Source: Cytobacillus purgationiresistens | GTDB lineage: Bacteria > Bacillota > Bacilli > Bacillales > Cytobacillaceae | Assembly: GCF_030813235.1 (NCBI RefSeq) | Contig: NZ_JAUSUB010000006.1 | Location: 179,540 to 243,539, forward strand | Direction of reading: 5' to 3' | DNA length: 64,000 nt | Part shown: piece by piece, positions 9,264 through 19,175 of the stretch | Numbering within the stretch: the first letter of the stretch is position 1 | How the letters are laid out: each line of letters starts with the position of its first letter | The notes under the pieces: model-generated | What the model was told of the DNA's origin: nothing | Database searches by the model: none | What the model saw: the letters and a program-made list of their open reading frames with translations, nothing else | Position numbers and translations under genes: made by a program

Positions 9264-11678
9264 TTATCCTCGTAATACCGCTCCGGCTTTTTCTTTTACT
9301 GCGTCTAACACTTTATCATGCGCCTTAACGATATCTTCATCTGTTAAAGTACGTTCTGGATCAAAGTATTTTAATGAGAAAGCGATTGATTTTTTGCCTG
9401 GCTCCATGCGGTCGCCTTCATATAAATCAAATACATTCACATCTTTTAATAGTTTGCCGCCAGCATCCTTAATAATTGTAGATAATTCACCTGCTGTCGT
9501 TGTTTTGTCAACAACAAGAGCAATATCACGTGTAATGGATGGATAGCGCGGGATCGCTTCATATTTTAAAGGTGCGACTTCCTCTGCCAAAATTGCCTTT
9601 AAGGAAAGCTCGAAAACATAAGTTTCTTTTAAATCTAATTCCTTCTCTACTTTAGGATGAATTTGACCTACAAAACCGATAGAGATGCCAGCAAGCAGAA
9701 CTTCAGCTGTACGACCTGGATGCATGCCTTCTTTTTCTAGCTTACGGAACTCAATGCTATCTAGGATCCCAAGTTTGCTAAATAATCCTTCTAAGATTCC
9801 TTTTAATACGAAGAAATCCACTGGCTTCTTCTCGCCTTGCCATGGGTGTGTTTCCCATAATCCAGTCACTGCCGCTGATAAATGTTCCTTTTCTTCCGGC
9901 AGGTCACCCTCATCAGTTGATAAGAAGACAGAACCCGTTTCATATATTGCTAAGCTGTCATTTTGTCTTGCTGCATTGTATTTCAATACTTCAAGAAGAT
10001 GCGGAATGATGCTTAATCGCAGTATACTGCGTTCTTCACTCATAGGCATGGCTAACTTGATCGGCGTTCTCGCCTCCATTGCAAATTGAAGCGACTTTTC
10101 TTCACTCGTCAATGAGTATGTCACAGCCTGATAAAGGCCTGCACCTTCTAAAAATCCGCGAACCATTCTGCGCTTCTTTTGATAATCTGACAGATGGCCA
10201 GGAGTGGAAGAACCTATAGGCAAAGTAGTAGCCAGGTTGTCATAGCCATAAAGTCTGCCTACTTCTTCAATTAAATCTTCCTCAATCGTAATATCTCCGC
10301 GACGAGTAGGGACAGTCACTGTCAATTCTCCGCCATCAACAGATGTACTAAACTGAAGACGATTCAGTATATCAGCAGCCTGCTGGACTGAAAGCTCAGT
10401 TCCCAAGAGGCGGTTAATTTTATTAATATCAACGGAAACCACAGCTGGTTCAACTGATAAGTGATCTGCTTCAACTGATCCTTCTAAAACTTCCCCGCCC
10501 GCATACTCAGCTAGGAGCTGCGCGGCTCTCTCAGCTGCTGGCCTTGCACGATGAGGGTCAACACCTTTTTCGTAACGAGAGCTTGCTTCGCTTCTCAAGC
10601 CATGATCCTTTGAAGATTTGCGAATTGTTCCACCAGTAAAGTAAGCAGATTCCAACAGGACTGTGGTTGTATTGGCTTGGACTTCAGAGTTTGCTCCACC
10701 CATCACACCAGCCAAAGCCACCGGCACTTGACCATTGGTAATCACTAAGTGATCAGCAGTTAATTTTCTTTTTGCATTATCTAAAGTAAGCATTTCTTCG
10801 CCATCTGCAGCTCTGCGTACGACAATCTCCTTTGAACCTAAACGATCGTAATCGAATGCATGAAGCGGCTGACCATATTCAATCAAGATATAGTTTGTAA
10901 TATCAACGACGTTATTATGTGGACGAATGCCAGCTGCAGTCAATCTCGCTTGCATCCATAATGGCGATGGTTTAATCGTTACATTTTTTATGACTTTTGC
11001 CACATAAAGAGGATTATCCTCTTTCGCATCAACTGTTACTTTAATATAATCAGCTGCTTTTTCAGTACCCGTTTTCACTTCAGTCTGAGGAAGCTTTACT
11101 TCTCTTCCTAAAATCGCACCGACCTCATAGGCCACTCCCAGCATGCTTTGGCAATCCGCACGGTTAGGAGTTAGGCCAAGCTCAAGTACTTGGTCGTCAC
11201 GGAATAATTGATCTAATGCATTAGTTCCAATTTCAGTATCTTCCGGGAATACATAAATGCCTTCGCTGTATTCCTTCGCCACTAGCTTGCTTTCAAAGCC
11301 CAGCTCTTGAAGTGAACAAATCATCCCATTGGAGACTTCTCCACGGAGCTTTGCTTTTTTTATTTTGAAATTACCTGGTAAAACAGCGCCTACTGTTGCG
11401 ACTGCCACTTTTTGGCCTTTGTCTACATTCGGTGCCCCGCAGATGATTTGAACTGGCTCACCGGCGCCAATGTCTACTTGGCATTTATTTAATTTATCCG
11501 CATCAGGATGCTTTTCTCTCTCAAGCACATAGCCTACAACCACACCGCTAATGCCCTCGTTAAGTGTTTCCACACCTTCTACTTCAATCCCGCTCTTCGT
11601 AATCTTTTCCGCTAGCTCATCAGGTGATACGCCTGTTAAGTCTACATAATCTTGCAGCCATTTATATGAAACATACAT
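9264..11678 (-). CDS. pheT: Phenylalanine--tRNA ligase beta subunit
   Basis: 804 aa, the normal size. In order: an N-terminal EMAP/tRNA-binding OB fold (about 40-150, [19 protein letters not shown]), the B3/B4 editing domain (about 200-380), B5 (about 405-475), a catalytic-like core, and the C-terminal ferredoxin-like anticodon-binding domain (about 710-804, [14 protein letters not shown]). With PheS it forms the alpha2-beta2 enzyme that charges tRNA-Phe; the beta subunit edits Tyr-tRNA-Phe. It starts 24 bp after pheS and is under the same T-box. Confidence 0.97.
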   Translation of the reverse strand: MYVSYKWLQDYVDLTGVSPDELAEKITKSGIEVEGVETLNEGISGVVVGYVLEREKHPDADKLNKCQVDIGAGEPVQIICGAPNVDKGQKVAVATVGAVLPGNFKIKKAKLRGEVSNGMICSLQELGFESKLVAKEYSEGIYVFPEDTEIGTNALDQLFRDDQVLELGLTPNRADCQSMLGVAYEVGAILGREVKLPQTEVKTGTEKAADYIKVTVDAKEDNPLYVAKVIKNVTIKPSPLWMQARLTAAGIRPHNNVVDITNYILIEYGQPLHAFDYDRLGSKEIVVRRAADGEEMLTLDNAKRKLTADHLVITNGQVPVALAGVMGGANSEVQANTTTVLLESAYFTGGTIRKSSKDHGLRSEASSRYEKGVDPHRARPAAERAAQLLAEYAGGEVLEGSVEADHLSVEPAVVSVDINKINRLLGTELSVQQAADILNRLQFSTSVDGGELTVTVPTRRGDITIEEDLIEEVGRLYGYDNLATTLPIGSSTPGHLSDYQKKRRMVRGFLEGAGLYQAVTYSLTSEEKSLQFAMEARTPIKLAMPMSEERSILRLSIIPHLLEVLKYNAARQNDSLAIYETGSVFLSTDEGDLPEEKEHLSAAVTGLWETHPWQGEKKPVDFFVLKGILEGLFSKLGILDSIEFRKLEKEGMHPGRTAEVLLAGISIGFVGQIHPKVEKELDLKETYVFELSLKAILAEEVAPLKYEAIPRYPSITRDIALVVDKTTTAGELSTIIKDAGGKLLKDVNVFDLYEGDRMEPGKKSIAFSLKYFDPERTLTDEDIVKAHDKVLDAVKEKAGAVLRG

Positions 11679-11702
11679 CGTAAGTTTCCTCCTTTTCCAT
11701 TA

Positions 11703-12740
11703 TCATTCATGTATAGAAAATTGTTGTAAAAATCTCACATCGTTCGTATAGAAGTGACGGATATCATCGACGCCATATTTCAGCATCGCAATTCTTTCCG
11801 GTCCCATTCCGAAAGCAAAGCCTGTATATTTTTTTGAATCGAACCCAGCCATTTCAAGTACATTCGGATGCACCATTCCTGCACCTAAAATTTCTATCCA
11901 GCCTGTTTTTTTACATACACTGCATCCTTTTCCTGAACAGATTTTACAAGAGATATCCATTTCTACGGATGGTTCAGTGAACGGGAAAAAACTTGGACGC
12001 AGACGAATTTCTCTATCTTCACCAAACATCTTTTTCGCGAAGACTTGAAGCGTTCCTTTTAGATCAGTCATGCGAATATTCTCGTCAATCACAAGCCCTT
12101 CAATTTGCATAAATTGGTGTGAATGGGTCGCATCATCATTATCACGGCGGTAAACTTTCCCTGGGCAAATAATTTTAACAGGACCTTTCCCTTTATGCTT
12201 TTCCATCGTTCTAGCTTGAACTGGTGAAGTATGCGTGCGAAGCAGGAACTCTTCAGTGATATAGAAAGAATCTTGCATATCACGTGCAGGATGACCCTTC
12301 GGCAGGTTTAATGCTTCGAAGTTATAATAATCCTTTTCTACCTCAGGACCCTCTTCTACTGTATAGCCCATGCCGATAAACAAGTCCTCAATCTCTTCAA
12401 TCACATTTGTAAGCGGGTGACGATGTCCTGTTTTCATAGGACGGCCTGGCAATGTCACATCAATCGTTTCACCAGCAAGCTTCGCTTCAACTGCTGCGGC
12501 TTCTAGCTGCTTATGCTTTTCCTCAATCCCTGAGGAGATCGCATCGCGGACTTCATTCGCCAAAGCCCCCATTTTAGGACGCTCTTCAGCTGTTAATTTT
12601 CCCATTCCTTTTAAAACCTCAGTGATTGGCCCTTTTTTCCCTAAGTAAGACACACGAATATCATTTAGCTCTTTTAAGTCAGCAGCCTGAGCAATCTTTT
12701 CCAGTGCTTCTGTTTGCAATTCCTTTAAACGTTCTTGCAT
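11703..12740 (-). CDS. pheS: Phenylalanine--tRNA ligase alpha subunit
   Basis: 345 aa (B. subtilis 344). It has an N-terminal coiled coil (about 1-85) and a class II catalytic core with motif 2 around [21 protein letters not shown] and motif 3 in [14 protein letters not shown] (key residue R). Four cysteines in [14 protein letters not shown] form a zinc-like knuckle common in Firmicute PheS. AAAGGAGG precedes the ATG. It heads the pheST operon below a T-box leader. Confidence 0.97.
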   Translation of the reverse strand: MQERLKELQTEALEKIAQAADLKELNDIRVSYLGKKGPITEVLKGMGKLTAEERPKMGALANEVRDAISSGIEEKHKQLEAAAVEAKLAGETIDVTLPGRPMKTGHRHPLTNVIEEIEDLFIGMGYTVEEGPEVEKDYYNFEALNLPKGHPARDMQDSFYITEEFLLRTHTSPVQARTMEKHKGKGPVKIICPGKVYRRDNDDATHSHQFMQIEGLVIDENIRMTDLKGTLQVFAKKMFGEDREIRLRPSFFPFTEPSVEMDISCKICSGKGCSVCKKTGWIEILGAGMVHPNVLEMAGFDSKKYTGFAFGMGPERIAMLKYGVDDIRHFYTNDVRFLQQFSIHE

Positions 12741-13064
12741 CTGTATTGCCTCCTTTAAATCAATTTTTTTGCAAAATAAAAAACCTCTCCTATGAAAGGG
12801 ACGAGGTTTTGGATTCGCGGTACCACCCTTTTTAATACATAAGCATAGACATATGCTTTTTGTATTCGCTTCATTCGGATAACGGCGACAAGCCGGTACA
12901 TCTTTACATTGAAATATGTAGCCGTTTCAATGGTCCCGATGTCAACTCAGGAGTTGAAATATTCGAAATGCAGTCACTTAAAAATGCTTTCAGTCTAGGC
13001 ATTTTCTCCCTTAAAGCTCCGTGCACCCTACTTGTCTCCATCATTGGTTTTAAAATATAATTTG
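12741..13064 (-). promoter_or_regulatory. T-box leader of pheST
   Basis: The minus strand carries the exact T-box AGGGTGGTACCGCG (complement of 12816-12829), which pairs with uncharged tRNA acceptor ends. It is followed by a terminator hairpin (AAAACCTCGTCCC...AGAGGTTTT, 12780-12810) and a T tract. Upstream is a structured stem region of about 230 nt, starting with a GGAGA...AGTAGGG Stem I-like segment near 13030-13045. Uncharged tRNA-Phe would favour antitermination. A TTC triplet lies in the possible specifier region, but I did not fold the RNA to prove it. Confidence 0.92.
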
Positions 13065-13070
13065 CTGTTT

Positions 13071-13099
13071 ATTATAGTCTATTCCCGCCCTAGTTTCAA
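13071..13099 (-). promoter_or_regulatory. Sigma-A promoter of pheST
   Basis: Minus strand: TTGAAA (13094-13099), 17-nt spacer, TATAAT (13071-13076). Transcription would begin near 13064, just before the T-box leader. Confidence 0.8.
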
Positions 13100-13128
13100 A
13101 CGGTTTTAACAATTTTTATGCTCAATTA

Positions 13129-13884
13129 TTATTTTCGCAAATAATAGAGCAAAATGCCAGCTGCAATTCCAACATTTAATGACTCACTTTTCCCATAGAG
13201 AGGAATATAAAGATTAGCCGTTGTCATTGCCAGCAAATCCTTGCTGACACCGTTGCCCTCATTGCCCATCATTAGTGCAAATGCCTCTGAAGGTTTATAA
13301 GCAGTGAAGGCTTGAGCCCTGTCTAATGATGTGCCGTATACGGGGACATCAGCTTCCTTCAGACGTCCAATCCATTCCTTTAAGTCCCCGCGGATAATCG
13401 GCAAGTGAAAATGGCTGCCTTGGGCTGACCTGAGTACTTTCGAGTTATAAATATCAACACTGCCTGTCCCAACGATGATCGCATCTACACCTGCGGCATC
13501 AGCTGTTCTTATCATCGTTCCTAAATTGCCTGGATCCTGAACCGCATCGATCAGCAAGTATTTTTTCTTTTCAGCAGTGACGACCGCTGCTTCAAGCTGA
13601 TTACAAACAGCAATAATCCCCTGAGGCGCTTCTGTTTCCGTCAGCTGAGAAATAACCTCATCAGTAACAATTGTCACTGAAGTTTCTCCATAATCCCATG
13701 ATGGAGGTATATCTTTCGTTTCACTAATTATGATTTCTTCTATTCTATTTTCCCTAAGTGCTTCTTCGACTAAATGAAACCCTTCAATTAAGAAGCTGCC
13801 TGTTAAATCTCGTTCTTTTTTATTTGACAGCTTTTTCCATTGCTTCACTTGTGGGTTTTTTGCAGAGTGAATATGCTTCAACAC
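13129..13884 (-). CDS. ysgA: TrmH/SpoU family RNA 2'-O-methyltransferase (YsgA)
   Basis: 251 aa. It has an N-terminal L30e-like RNA-binding domain (about 1-95) and a C-terminal SPOUT knot with the three family motifs: DPGNLGTMIRTADAAG, ALMMGNEGNGVS and IPLYGKSESLNVGIAAGILLY. Proteins of this group methylate ribose in 23S rRNA using S-adenosylmethionine; the exact target is not shown by sequence. GTG at 13884 follows GGGAG; a TTG one codon later is possible. It matches the ysgA position next to sspI and pheS in B. subtilis. Confidence 0.88.
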   Translation of the reverse strand: MLKHIHSAKNPQVKQWKKLSNKKERDLTGSFLIEGFHLVEEALRENRIEEIIISETKDIPPSWDYGETSVTIVTDEVISQLTETEAPQGIIAVCNQLEAAVVTAEKKKYLLIDAVQDPGNLGTMIRTADAAGVDAIIVGTGSVDIYNSKVLRSAQGSHFHLPIIRGDLKEWIGRLKEADVPVYGTSLDRAQAFTAYKPSEAFALMMGNEGNGVSKDLLAMTTANLYIPLYGKSESLNVGIAAGILLYYLRK

Positions 13885-14022
13885 TTTCGCTCCCTTAATA
13901 TTATTAATTAGAACGGTGAAAACCGCATCAATTTTTTAATTATATCTTAAAACAAATACATAATAAATCCAAAAATAGAAATCATATAATTGAATTGAAA
14001 TTATGAAGGGTGTGTATGTAAC

Positions 14023-14229
14023 ATGAATCTTAATTTACGCAATGCCATTCTGCACAATGTTGCTGGTAACTCACAAGACGAATTAAAAGATACAATCGTA
14101 GATGCGATCCAAAATGGCGAAGAAAAAATGCTGCCTGGTCTTGGCGTTTTATTTGAAGTAATCTGGAACAACGCCAGTGAAGAGGACAAACAAGAGATGT
14201 TGCAAACATTAGAAACTGGACTTCAATAG
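14023..14229 (+). CDS. sspI: Small acid-soluble spore protein I
   Basis: 68 aa, close in length and sequence style to Bacillus SspI: an N-terminal [10 protein letters not shown] block and a central [20 protein letters not shown] block. It is a minor SASP found in the spore core and made in the forespore in B. subtilis under sigma-G. A CATATAA at about 13983 could be the -10, but I could not fit a good -35. Its presence is direct evidence of an endospore former. It has its own terminator. Confidence 0.95.
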   Translation: MNLNLRNAILHNVAGNSQDELKDTIVDAIQNGEEKMLPGLGVLFEVIWNNASEEDKQEMLQTLETGLQ

Positions 14230-14237
14230 GAAAGATG

Positions 14238-14265
14238 AAAAAGCGGCTTCGGCCGCTTTTCTCTT
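14238..14265 (+). terminator. Terminator of sspI
   Basis: Short GC-rich hairpin AAAAGCGGC-TTCG-GCCGCTTTT with a stable UUCG loop, 9 bp after the sspI stop, followed by a pyrimidine tract. Confidence 0.88.
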
Positions 14266-14272
14266 TCTTTTA

Positions 14273-14296
14273 AAAAAACCCGGTTTCCCGGGTCTC
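14273..14296 (-). terminator. Terminator of ysdC
   Basis: On the minus strand: ACCCGG-GAAA-CCGGGT followed by seven T, just past the ysdC stop. It stands back to back with the sspI terminator. Confidence 0.88.
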
Positions 14297-14303
14297 TCTA
14301 TTT

Positions 14304-15389
14304 TTATTCAAATGTAAGTTTTTCAACGGTCTCTGCATCAAGACGTTTGATCACTTCTGTAATCAGTTTTACTGCGTTTTCAAAATCATCACGGTGAAGA
14401 ATACCTGCATGTGAATGAATATAGCGTGTTGCAATCGTAATGGAAAGCGCAGGAACTCCTTTATGTGTTAAATGAATGGAACCAGAGTCTGTGCCCCCGC
14501 CTGGGGAGGAGTCAAACTGATATGGAATGTTTAATTCATCGGCAGTATCGGTTACTAAATCACGCAGCCCCTTATGAGAGACCATTGAGGCATCATACAA
14601 GATGATTTGCGGTCCCTCTCCTAACTTATTTAGCGCTTCTTTTTCAGTCACTCCTGGCGTGTCTCCCGGAATTCCTACATCCACACCAAACCCGATATCT
14701 GGCTGAATCATTTGTGCAGATGTTTTTGCACCACGCAGTCCGATTTCTTCCTGAACCGTTCCAACACCGTATACTACGTTTGGATGCTCCGTATTCTGCA
14801 GCTCTTTAAGTACGTTAATGGCAATTGCGCAGCCAATGCGATTATCCCAAGCTTTAGCGAGCAGCATTTTTTCATTATTCATTACTGTAAACTCGAAATA
14901 AGGGACAACCATGTCTCCAGGCTTTACTCCCCATTCATGCGCTTCCTCACGACTTGAGGCGCCAATATCAATGAACATGTCTTTTATGTCGACAGGCTTT
15001 TTTCGCGCTTCAGCAGGAAGGATATGAGGCGGTTTTGATCCGATAACCCCCGTGACATCACCTTTGCTCGTCACAATCGTCAAACGTTGAGCAAGCATGA
15101 CTTGAGACCACCAGCCACCAACTGTTTGGAAACGCAAAAAGCCTTTATCATCAATGCTTGTAATCATAAAACCTACTTCATCTAGATGGCCGGCAACCAT
15201 AATTTTGGGGCCGCCCTCTTTACCGGTTTTCTTTGCGATTAAGCTACCAAGGCCATCCGTTGTCACTTCATCTGCATATTCACTTATGTATTTTTTCATT
15301 ACTTCACGAGGTTCACGTTCATTTCCTGGAATCCCTTTTGCATCTGTTAATTCTTTAAGCATGGATAATGTTTCATCTAACTTTGTCAT
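14304..15389 (-). CDS. ysdC: M42 family metallopeptidase (glutamyl aminopeptidase-like)
   Basis: 361 aa from the ATG at 15389, preceded by GGGAG; the length equals B. subtilis YsdC. The M42 metal ligands and catalytic acids are present: H in [11 protein letters not shown] in [12 protein letters not shown] in [14 protein letters not shown] in [11 protein letters not shown] and H in YIHSHAGI. These cytoplasmic dodecameric aminopeptidases trim peptides. B. subtilis YsdC is also annotated as an endoglucanase-like M42 protein; the sequence argues for a peptidase. Confidence 0.93.
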   Translation of the reverse strand: MTKLDETLSMLKELTDAKGIPGNEREPREVMKKYISEYADEVTTDGLGSLIAKKTGKEGGPKIMVAGHLDEVGFMITSIDDKGFLRFQTVGGWWSQVMLAQRLTIVTSKGDVTGVIGSKPPHILPAEARKKPVDIKDMFIDIGASSREEAHEWGVKPGDMVVPYFEFTVMNNEKMLLAKAWDNRIGCAIAINVLKELQNTEHPNVVYGVGTVQEEIGLRGAKTSAQMIQPDIGFGVDVGIPGDTPGVTEKEALNKLGEGPQIILYDASMVSHKGLRDLVTDTADELNIPYQFDSSPGGGTDSGSIHLTHKGVPALSITIATRYIHSHAGILHRDDFENAVKLITEVIKRLDAETVEKLTFE

Positions 15390-15630
15390 GAATTCAACTC
15401 CCATAATAGAATGTGTAGGGCCTTGACCAATCAAGACACCCAGACAAGATCTGTTTGCCCTGCATCTGCAGAACTCAAATGTAAGACACTAATAATGAAT
15501 GATGACCAGCAATTATTCCTTCCATCATCAATTCCAGAGTCTTGGCTTCGTGGTTCGTTATTATTTTCTTTATAATTATACAAAAGCCTAGCCAATTGCA
15601 CAAAAAATTCAGCAAGTTTTTTATCGTCGG

Positions 15631-16122
15631 TTAATAACCATCCTGCTGTCTTTTATAATTTACTTCATTTTTCTTTATATATGCTCGTTCTGTTTCAGTT
15701 GCTTGAAAACCAAGATATTCACCTAAATGGATATACGCTTGAAAAACAATTCTAAAATCCTCGAGTGAGCGTGTTTTCTTAAATTGATTGATCACCTCAA
15801 ACATGTAGATAAACTGTTCAGTTACAGACTCCTGTTTTTTAAGGCTGGCTGAGTAATCACTTTCATTTGTATACCCGCACTCGATGCCTAATGACAAAAT
15901 GAAATGGACACCATCAACATACTCTTCCAAAATGGTTTCTTTTGGCGCAGATGGCTTTAGACTCCAAAATTTAAAACATCTTGTTTCATTCGCTAGCTCC
16001 CCTAATTCCACGAGAAGTGCCAGCACTTTTCTATCGAATAAATCCTCTTCACCTAAATTGTGGTTTGATTCAATATGGGCATCCAAGCCCCTTTGCATGA
16101 TAAATAGTTTTTCAGTATTCAT
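15631..16122 (-). CDS. Dimeric dUTP diphosphatase (dUTPase_2 family)
   Basis: 163 aa, all-alpha. The metal-binding acids of the MazG/dimeric dUTPase fold are visible in VELGELANE (about 35-43) and EEYVDGVHF (about 66-74). The family hydrolyses dUTP to dUMP, which keeps uracil out of DNA and feeds thymidylate synthesis. It is not the trimeric beta-fold dUTPase. The B. subtilis segment between ysdC and ysdB has no such gene as far as I recall, so it may be a local insertion. About 240 bp separate it from ysdC, and I see no clear terminator in that gap. Confidence 0.82.
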   Translation of the reverse strand: MNTEKLFIMQRGLDAHIESNHNLGEEDLFDRKVLALLVELGELANETRCFKFWSLKPSAPKETILEEYVDGVHFILSLGIECGYTNESDYSASLKKQESVTEQFIYMFEVINQFKKTRSLEDFRIVFQAYIHLGEYLGFQATETERAYIKKNEVNYKRQQDGY

Positions 16123-16184
16123 AGGTCACCTTCCTCTTCTCCTATTATAGTGAACAAAAAAAATATCACAAAATAAAATATAAT

Positions 16185-16210
16185 TGAAACTTTTTTGCAT
16201 GCTAATCGTA
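16185..16210 (+). promoter_or_regulatory. Sigma-W promoter of ysdB
   Basis: TGAAAC (16185-16190), 16-nt spacer, CGTA (16207-16210): an exact match to the sigma-W consensus, 36 bp upstream of ysdB. In B. subtilis ysdB is a known sigma-W target, so site and gene agree. Confidence 0.88.
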
Positions 16211-16245
16211 TACAGTTCAAAATACCATAGAAGGAGCTTTTTATC

Positions 16246-16650
16246 ATGTTGCTAATTCGATTGCTGCTGTTTGCCTTAATTATTTTTCTGATTTACAGCA
16301 CAATTAAATATGTATTAAATCCGAAGCGAAAGTTAGAGCTTGCCCATGATCAAAAAAAATATTTCTTTTTTGATGACCAAAATAATGTACGAAAGAACTT
16401 TTTAATTACTTACAAGGGTGTCTTATTTGAAGGAGAAAAGTACTTAGGCACAACTGAAAATTCATTCGATGTCGTATCCATTTTCATTTGGCCACATCGC
16501 GTATCTGCCTTAAAAGGGATGGTGAGCGAGGATTTTCTTTTTATAGAAATTAAGGTATTGGAGCACTACCCCAATGCAAGTATTGATTGGAAAAGTCCTG
16601 TAAAGGAATTCATGCAAAAAAACAGGGCACAAGATACCCCGTTTGAGTAG
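16246..16650 (+). CDS. ysdB: Sigma-W-regulated membrane-anchored protein YsdB
   Basis: 134 aa with one N-terminal membrane segment (about 2-22) and a soluble, mostly cytoplasmic domain rich in aromatic and charged residues (KKYFFFDDQNNVRKNF, VVSIFIWPHRVSALKGMV). AAGGAG lies 9 nt before the ATG. It resembles B. subtilis YsdB in position, length and promoter. The function is unknown; sigma-W control suggests a role in response to envelope stress. A terminator follows. Confidence 0.85.
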   Translation: MLLIRLLLFALIIFLIYSTIKYVLNPKRKLELAHDQKKYFFFDDQNNVRKNFLITYKGVLFEGEKYLGTTENSFDVVSIFIWPHRVSALKGMVSEDFLFIEIKVLEHYPNASIDWKSPVKEFMQKNRAQDTPFE

Positions 16651-16658
16651 AACCTCCA

Positions 16659-16695
16659 GAAAAATCCTCTTTTAGTTAAAGGATTTTTCTTTTTA
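16659..16695 (+). terminator. Terminator of ysdB
   Basis: Hairpin with arms AAAAATCCT and AGGATTTTT followed by CTTTTTATT. Confidence 0.75.
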
Positions 16696-16774
16696 TTGAT
16701 AAAATAACGAGCTAATTTCAGTCTTCTAATCTATTCTTTCGTGCGCAACGGATGACTTTTCCTAAAGACAGAAT

Positions 16775-16810
16775 ATAAAAAAGACGATTCCTCAGGATGG
16801 GCATCGTCTT
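16775..16810 (-). terminator. Terminator of the TVP38 gene
   Basis: On the minus strand: AAGACGAT...ATCGTCTT followed by TTTTTAT, touching the stop codon of the gene. Confidence 0.8.
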
Positions 16811-17382
16811 TAAGCTGCGGATTTAAAAAATTCATGCCATTTAATTACCGTTACTTTTTCACGTAAAACAAAAGCAAGGGAAGCGATCGAGAAGAGGATG
16901 AGGAGAATCATTGTAGGTGTAAAACGACTAATAAATTGGCCAAACACCGTATAAAATACCGCTAAAGGCAGATTAGTCAGCCATGCTCCTTTCATAAAAT
17001 CGGAGAATCCTTTATTGCGCTCGAGCAAACAAAAGTTGAGAAGATGATAATGAACAAAAGGGACAAGTCTTAAGACCGAAATTTGGCCGATGCTTAAGTT
17101 CCGATATTCTCCAAACCAGCGTTTTTTCAGTTCGGAAAGCTTGCTATGCGTTTTGGGCATTTGATTGATTAAACCATAAAACATTAGACATGAAAACATT
17201 AAGCCGATTAAGGAAAAAATCGAGCCGAATACGCTTCCAAATAAGACGCCTCCTGCAATACAAACAAGCGGGACTGGAATAAACAGAAACTGCCGTAAAA
17301 TATGAAAAAGAATAAAGGCGATTGGCGCTAAAATACCGGCTGTTTCCACTATTCCATATGCAATTGCCAATTGCTCATTCAA
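16810..17382 (-). CDS. TVP38/TMEM64 family membrane protein
   Basis: 190 aa with about five hydrophobic segments. The central block FIPVPLVCIAGGVLFGSVFGSIFSLIG (abbreviated here; the key FxP and G-rich helix lie at about 32-58) and the later VPFVHYHLLNF are typical of the DedA/SNARE-associated fold. Related proteins include lipid scramblase or transporter candidates. The exact substrate is unknown. It lies between ysdB and ysdA, a place I do not recall for such a gene in B. subtilis. ATG at 17382 follows AGGGTGGAG. Confidence 0.8.
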   Translation of the reverse strand: MNEQLAIAYGIVETAGILAPIAFILFHILRQFLFIPVPLVCIAGGVLFGSVFGSIFSLIGLMFSCLMFYGLINQMPKTHSKLSELKKRWFGEYRNLSIGQISVLRLVPFVHYHLLNFCLLERNKGFSDFMKGAWLTNLPLAVFYTVFGQFISRFTPTMILLILFSIASLAFVLREKVTVIKWHEFFKSAA

Positions 17383-17448
17383 CTGAAGTCTCCACCCTCT
17401 TTTAGCTAAGACATGATGTTAATACAGCTTATGGATGGAACCGGGCAA

Positions 17449-17718
17449 TTATGACAAATCAACAGAGATATACAAGATCAAAGCCAGATCAATGATTGAT
17501 AATAAAGGCAAACCATATTTAAATTGGCTATGCTTTGTTTTATGTCTAAACTGTTTCATACCAGCTGTCATGCCAATGGCTCCTAATAATAACGCAATCG
17601 TCCAAAGCGTATTTTCGCTTATGCGGTATTCGTTCTTTCTCGCTCTCTCTTTATCCGCCCTCATGATGAAAAATCCTATTATATTGATTACAATTAAGTA
17701 AATAACAAGAAGTAACAA
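17449..17718 (-). CDS. ysdA: DUF1294 family membrane protein YsdA
   Basis: 89 aa with three hydrophobic segments (1-19, about 35-55, 70-87) and the family hallmark FFIMRADKERAR followed by RISENTLWTIALLLGAIG and KQFRHKTKHSQFKYGLP. Function is unknown. It follows rplT on the same strand, as ysdA follows rplT in B. subtilis, but the rplT terminator lies between them, so it may rely on read-through. GGGGGATAAATTG precedes the ATG. Confidence 0.85.
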   Translation of the reverse strand: MLLLVIYLIVINIIGFFIMRADKERARKNEYRISENTLWTIALLLGAIGMTAGMKQFRHKTKHSQFKYGLPLLSIIDLALILYISVDLS

Positions 17719-17742
17719 TTTATCCCCCTCTTTCCTTAGTAA

Positions 17743-17773
17743 AAAAAGCCATTCTCAGCGAGAATGGCTTTTT
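17743..17773 (-). terminator. Terminator of infC-rpmI-rplT
   Basis: Strong hairpin AAAGCCATTCT-CGCTG-AGAATGGCTTT followed by a T tract on the minus strand, 9 bp after the rplT stop. Confidence 0.9.
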
Positions 17774-17781
17774 AACATTCA

Positions 17782-18141
17782 TTATTTAGATAAGCTTTGC
17801 TTTGCAGCATTTGCTAATTCTGTAAATGCTTTTTCGTCAGCAATTGCTAGTTCAGCAAGCATTTTGCGGTTTACTTCGATACCAGCAAGCTTTAATCCAT
17901 GCATTAAACGGCTGTAAGAAAGACCATTCAAGCGAGCAGCTGCGTTGATACGAGTAACCCATAGCTTACGGAAGTCGCGTTTTTTCTGACGACGATCACG
18001 ATAAGCATAGTTGTATGACTTCATTACTTGTTGATTAGCAACTTTGTATAATGTATGTTTTGAACCATAATAACCTTTTGCTAATTTTATAACCTTTTTA
18101 CGACGTTTGCGAGTAACTGTACCGCCTTTTACACGTGGCAT
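17782..18141 (-). CDS. rplT: 50S ribosomal protein L20
   Basis: 119 aa, highly basic, with the conserved [23 protein letters not shown] start and the [19 protein letters not shown] core (key residues noted; both typical of L20). It is an early-assembling 23S-binding protein. In B. subtilis L20 also binds the infC leader and represses its own operon; the leader seen upstream of infC here fits that. It is the last gene of infC-rpmI-rplT. Confidence 0.98.
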   Translation of the reverse strand: MPRVKGGTVTRKRRKKVIKLAKGYYGSKHTLYKVANQQVMKSYNYAYRDRRQKKRDFRKLWVTRINAAARLNGLSYSRLMHGLKLAGIEVNRKMLAELAIADEKAFTELANAAKQSLSK

Positions 18142-18165
18142 AATATTTCCCTCCTAATTTCGAGT

Positions 18166-18366
18166 TTACTTAAGACCTACTAACATGTTACGGATACGCT
18201 TGTAATCACCAGAAGAAACAAGAGTTCCTTTGCGAAGCTTACGTTTTTGTTTTTGAGATTTATTCGCGAACATATGGCTTCTGTAAGCGTGAGAGCGTTT
18301 TAATTTTCCAGATCCTGTTCTTTTAAAACGCTTTGCAGAACCACGGTGAGTTTTCATTTTTGGCAT
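18166..18366 (-). CDS. rpmI: 50S ribosomal protein L35
   Basis: 66 aa, strongly basic, beginning [20 protein letters not shown] and ending NMLVGLK, the usual L35 form. It sits 15 bp after infC and 24 bp before rplT with clear ribosome sites (GAGGAGG upstream of the ATG). Confidence 0.98.
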   Translation of the reverse strand: MPKMKTHRGSAKRFKRTGSGKLKRSHAYRSHMFANKSQKQKRKLRKGTLVSSGDYKRIRNMLVGLK

Positions 18367-18381
18367 GTGGAATTCCTCCTC

Positions 18382-18897
18382 TTACTTATCGTTTTTAGGT
18401 GCTAATACCATAAACATGCTTCGTCCATCCATTTTCGGATGAGACTCAACTGTCCCAGCTTCAGCGCACGCCTGTGCAAATTTGATTAATACACGTTGAC
18501 CAATTTCCTTATGAGTGATCGCACGTCCTTTAAATCGGATGGATGCTTTTACCTTATCACCTTTTTCAAGGAATTTGATGGCGTTGCGAAGCTTTGTATT
18601 AAAATCATGTTCCTCAATAGTCGGACTAAGACGAACTTCTTTAACACTGATAATTTTTTGATTTTTGCGTGCTTCTTTATCTTTCTTTTGCTGTTCGAAT
18701 TTGAACTTTCCGTAGTCCATAATACGGCCTACAGGAGGCTTTGCATTCGGCGCAACAAGAACAAGATCAAGATTCACACGAGCAGCTATTTCTAGCGCCT
18801 CAATTTTAGATTTAATTCCTAATTGCTCGCCGTTCTGGTCAATGAGACGAACTTCGCGGGCGCGAATACCTTCGTTTAACAACATATCTTTGCTAAT
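18382..18897 (-). CDS. infC: Translation initiation factor IF-3, ATT start
   Basis: 171 aa if read from ATT at 18897 ([16 protein letters not shown]). GGAGGT (18906-18911 on the complement) ends 8 nt before this ATT, whereas the next ATG at 18885 has no ribosome site at proper distance. Rare ATT starts are a conserved hallmark of infC: IF3 discriminates against them and so limits its own synthesis. The N-domain ([21 protein letters not shown]) and C-domain ([38 protein letters not shown]) are both complete. It is the first gene of the operon. Confidence 0.95.
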   Translation of the reverse strand: MSKDMLLNEGIRAREVRLIDQNGEQLGIKSKIEALEIAARVNLDLVLVAPNAKPPVGRIMDYGKFKFEQQKKDKEARKNQKIISVKEVRLSPTIEEHDFNTKLRNAIKFLEKGDKVKASIRFKGRAITHKEIGQRVLIKFAQACAEAGTVESHPKMDGRSMFMVLAPKNDK

Positions 18898-19139
18898 AGT
18901 TAGACACCTCCATGGTTTTTTGCGAACACAACGTTTGGGTCACTATTTTAAAAGAAGCTGCCAGCTGCACCGAACCAAAGCTGAAAAAAAGCAAGTTATT
19001 AGGCAAATAAAAAAGTGCGGATGAAAACACCCACACATTACGTACAATTAAAAATTCACGTAAACCTGCTAACTGCCTAAGCGTCAATCAGGTGAGAAGC
19101 GGGTGCTTCTTCTTTTCCTCAAACTGTATTCAAATTACC
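18898..19139 (-). promoter_or_regulatory. Ribosomal protein L20 leader (infC attenuator)
   Basis: The 240-nt leader on the minus strand contains GAAGCGGGTGCTTCTCACCTG (split here: a GAAGC/GCTTC stem at about 19090-19110, then CTCACCTGATTGACGC), as in the Firmicute L20 leader. Further down is a terminator-like hairpin GTGTGGGTG-TTTT-CATCCGCAC followed by TTTTTTATTTG (about 19010-19042). In B. subtilis L20 binds this leader and promotes premature termination. Confidence 0.85.
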
Positions 19140-19145
19140 TAAGCT

Positions 19146-19175
19146 ACTATATCACAAAAAATTAATACTTGTCAA
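19146..19175 (-). promoter_or_regulatory. Sigma-A promoter of infC-rpmI-rplT
   Basis: Minus strand: TTGACA (19170-19175), 18-nt spacer, TATAGT (19146-19151), about 240 nt upstream of infC, consistent with the long leader. Confidence 0.75.
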
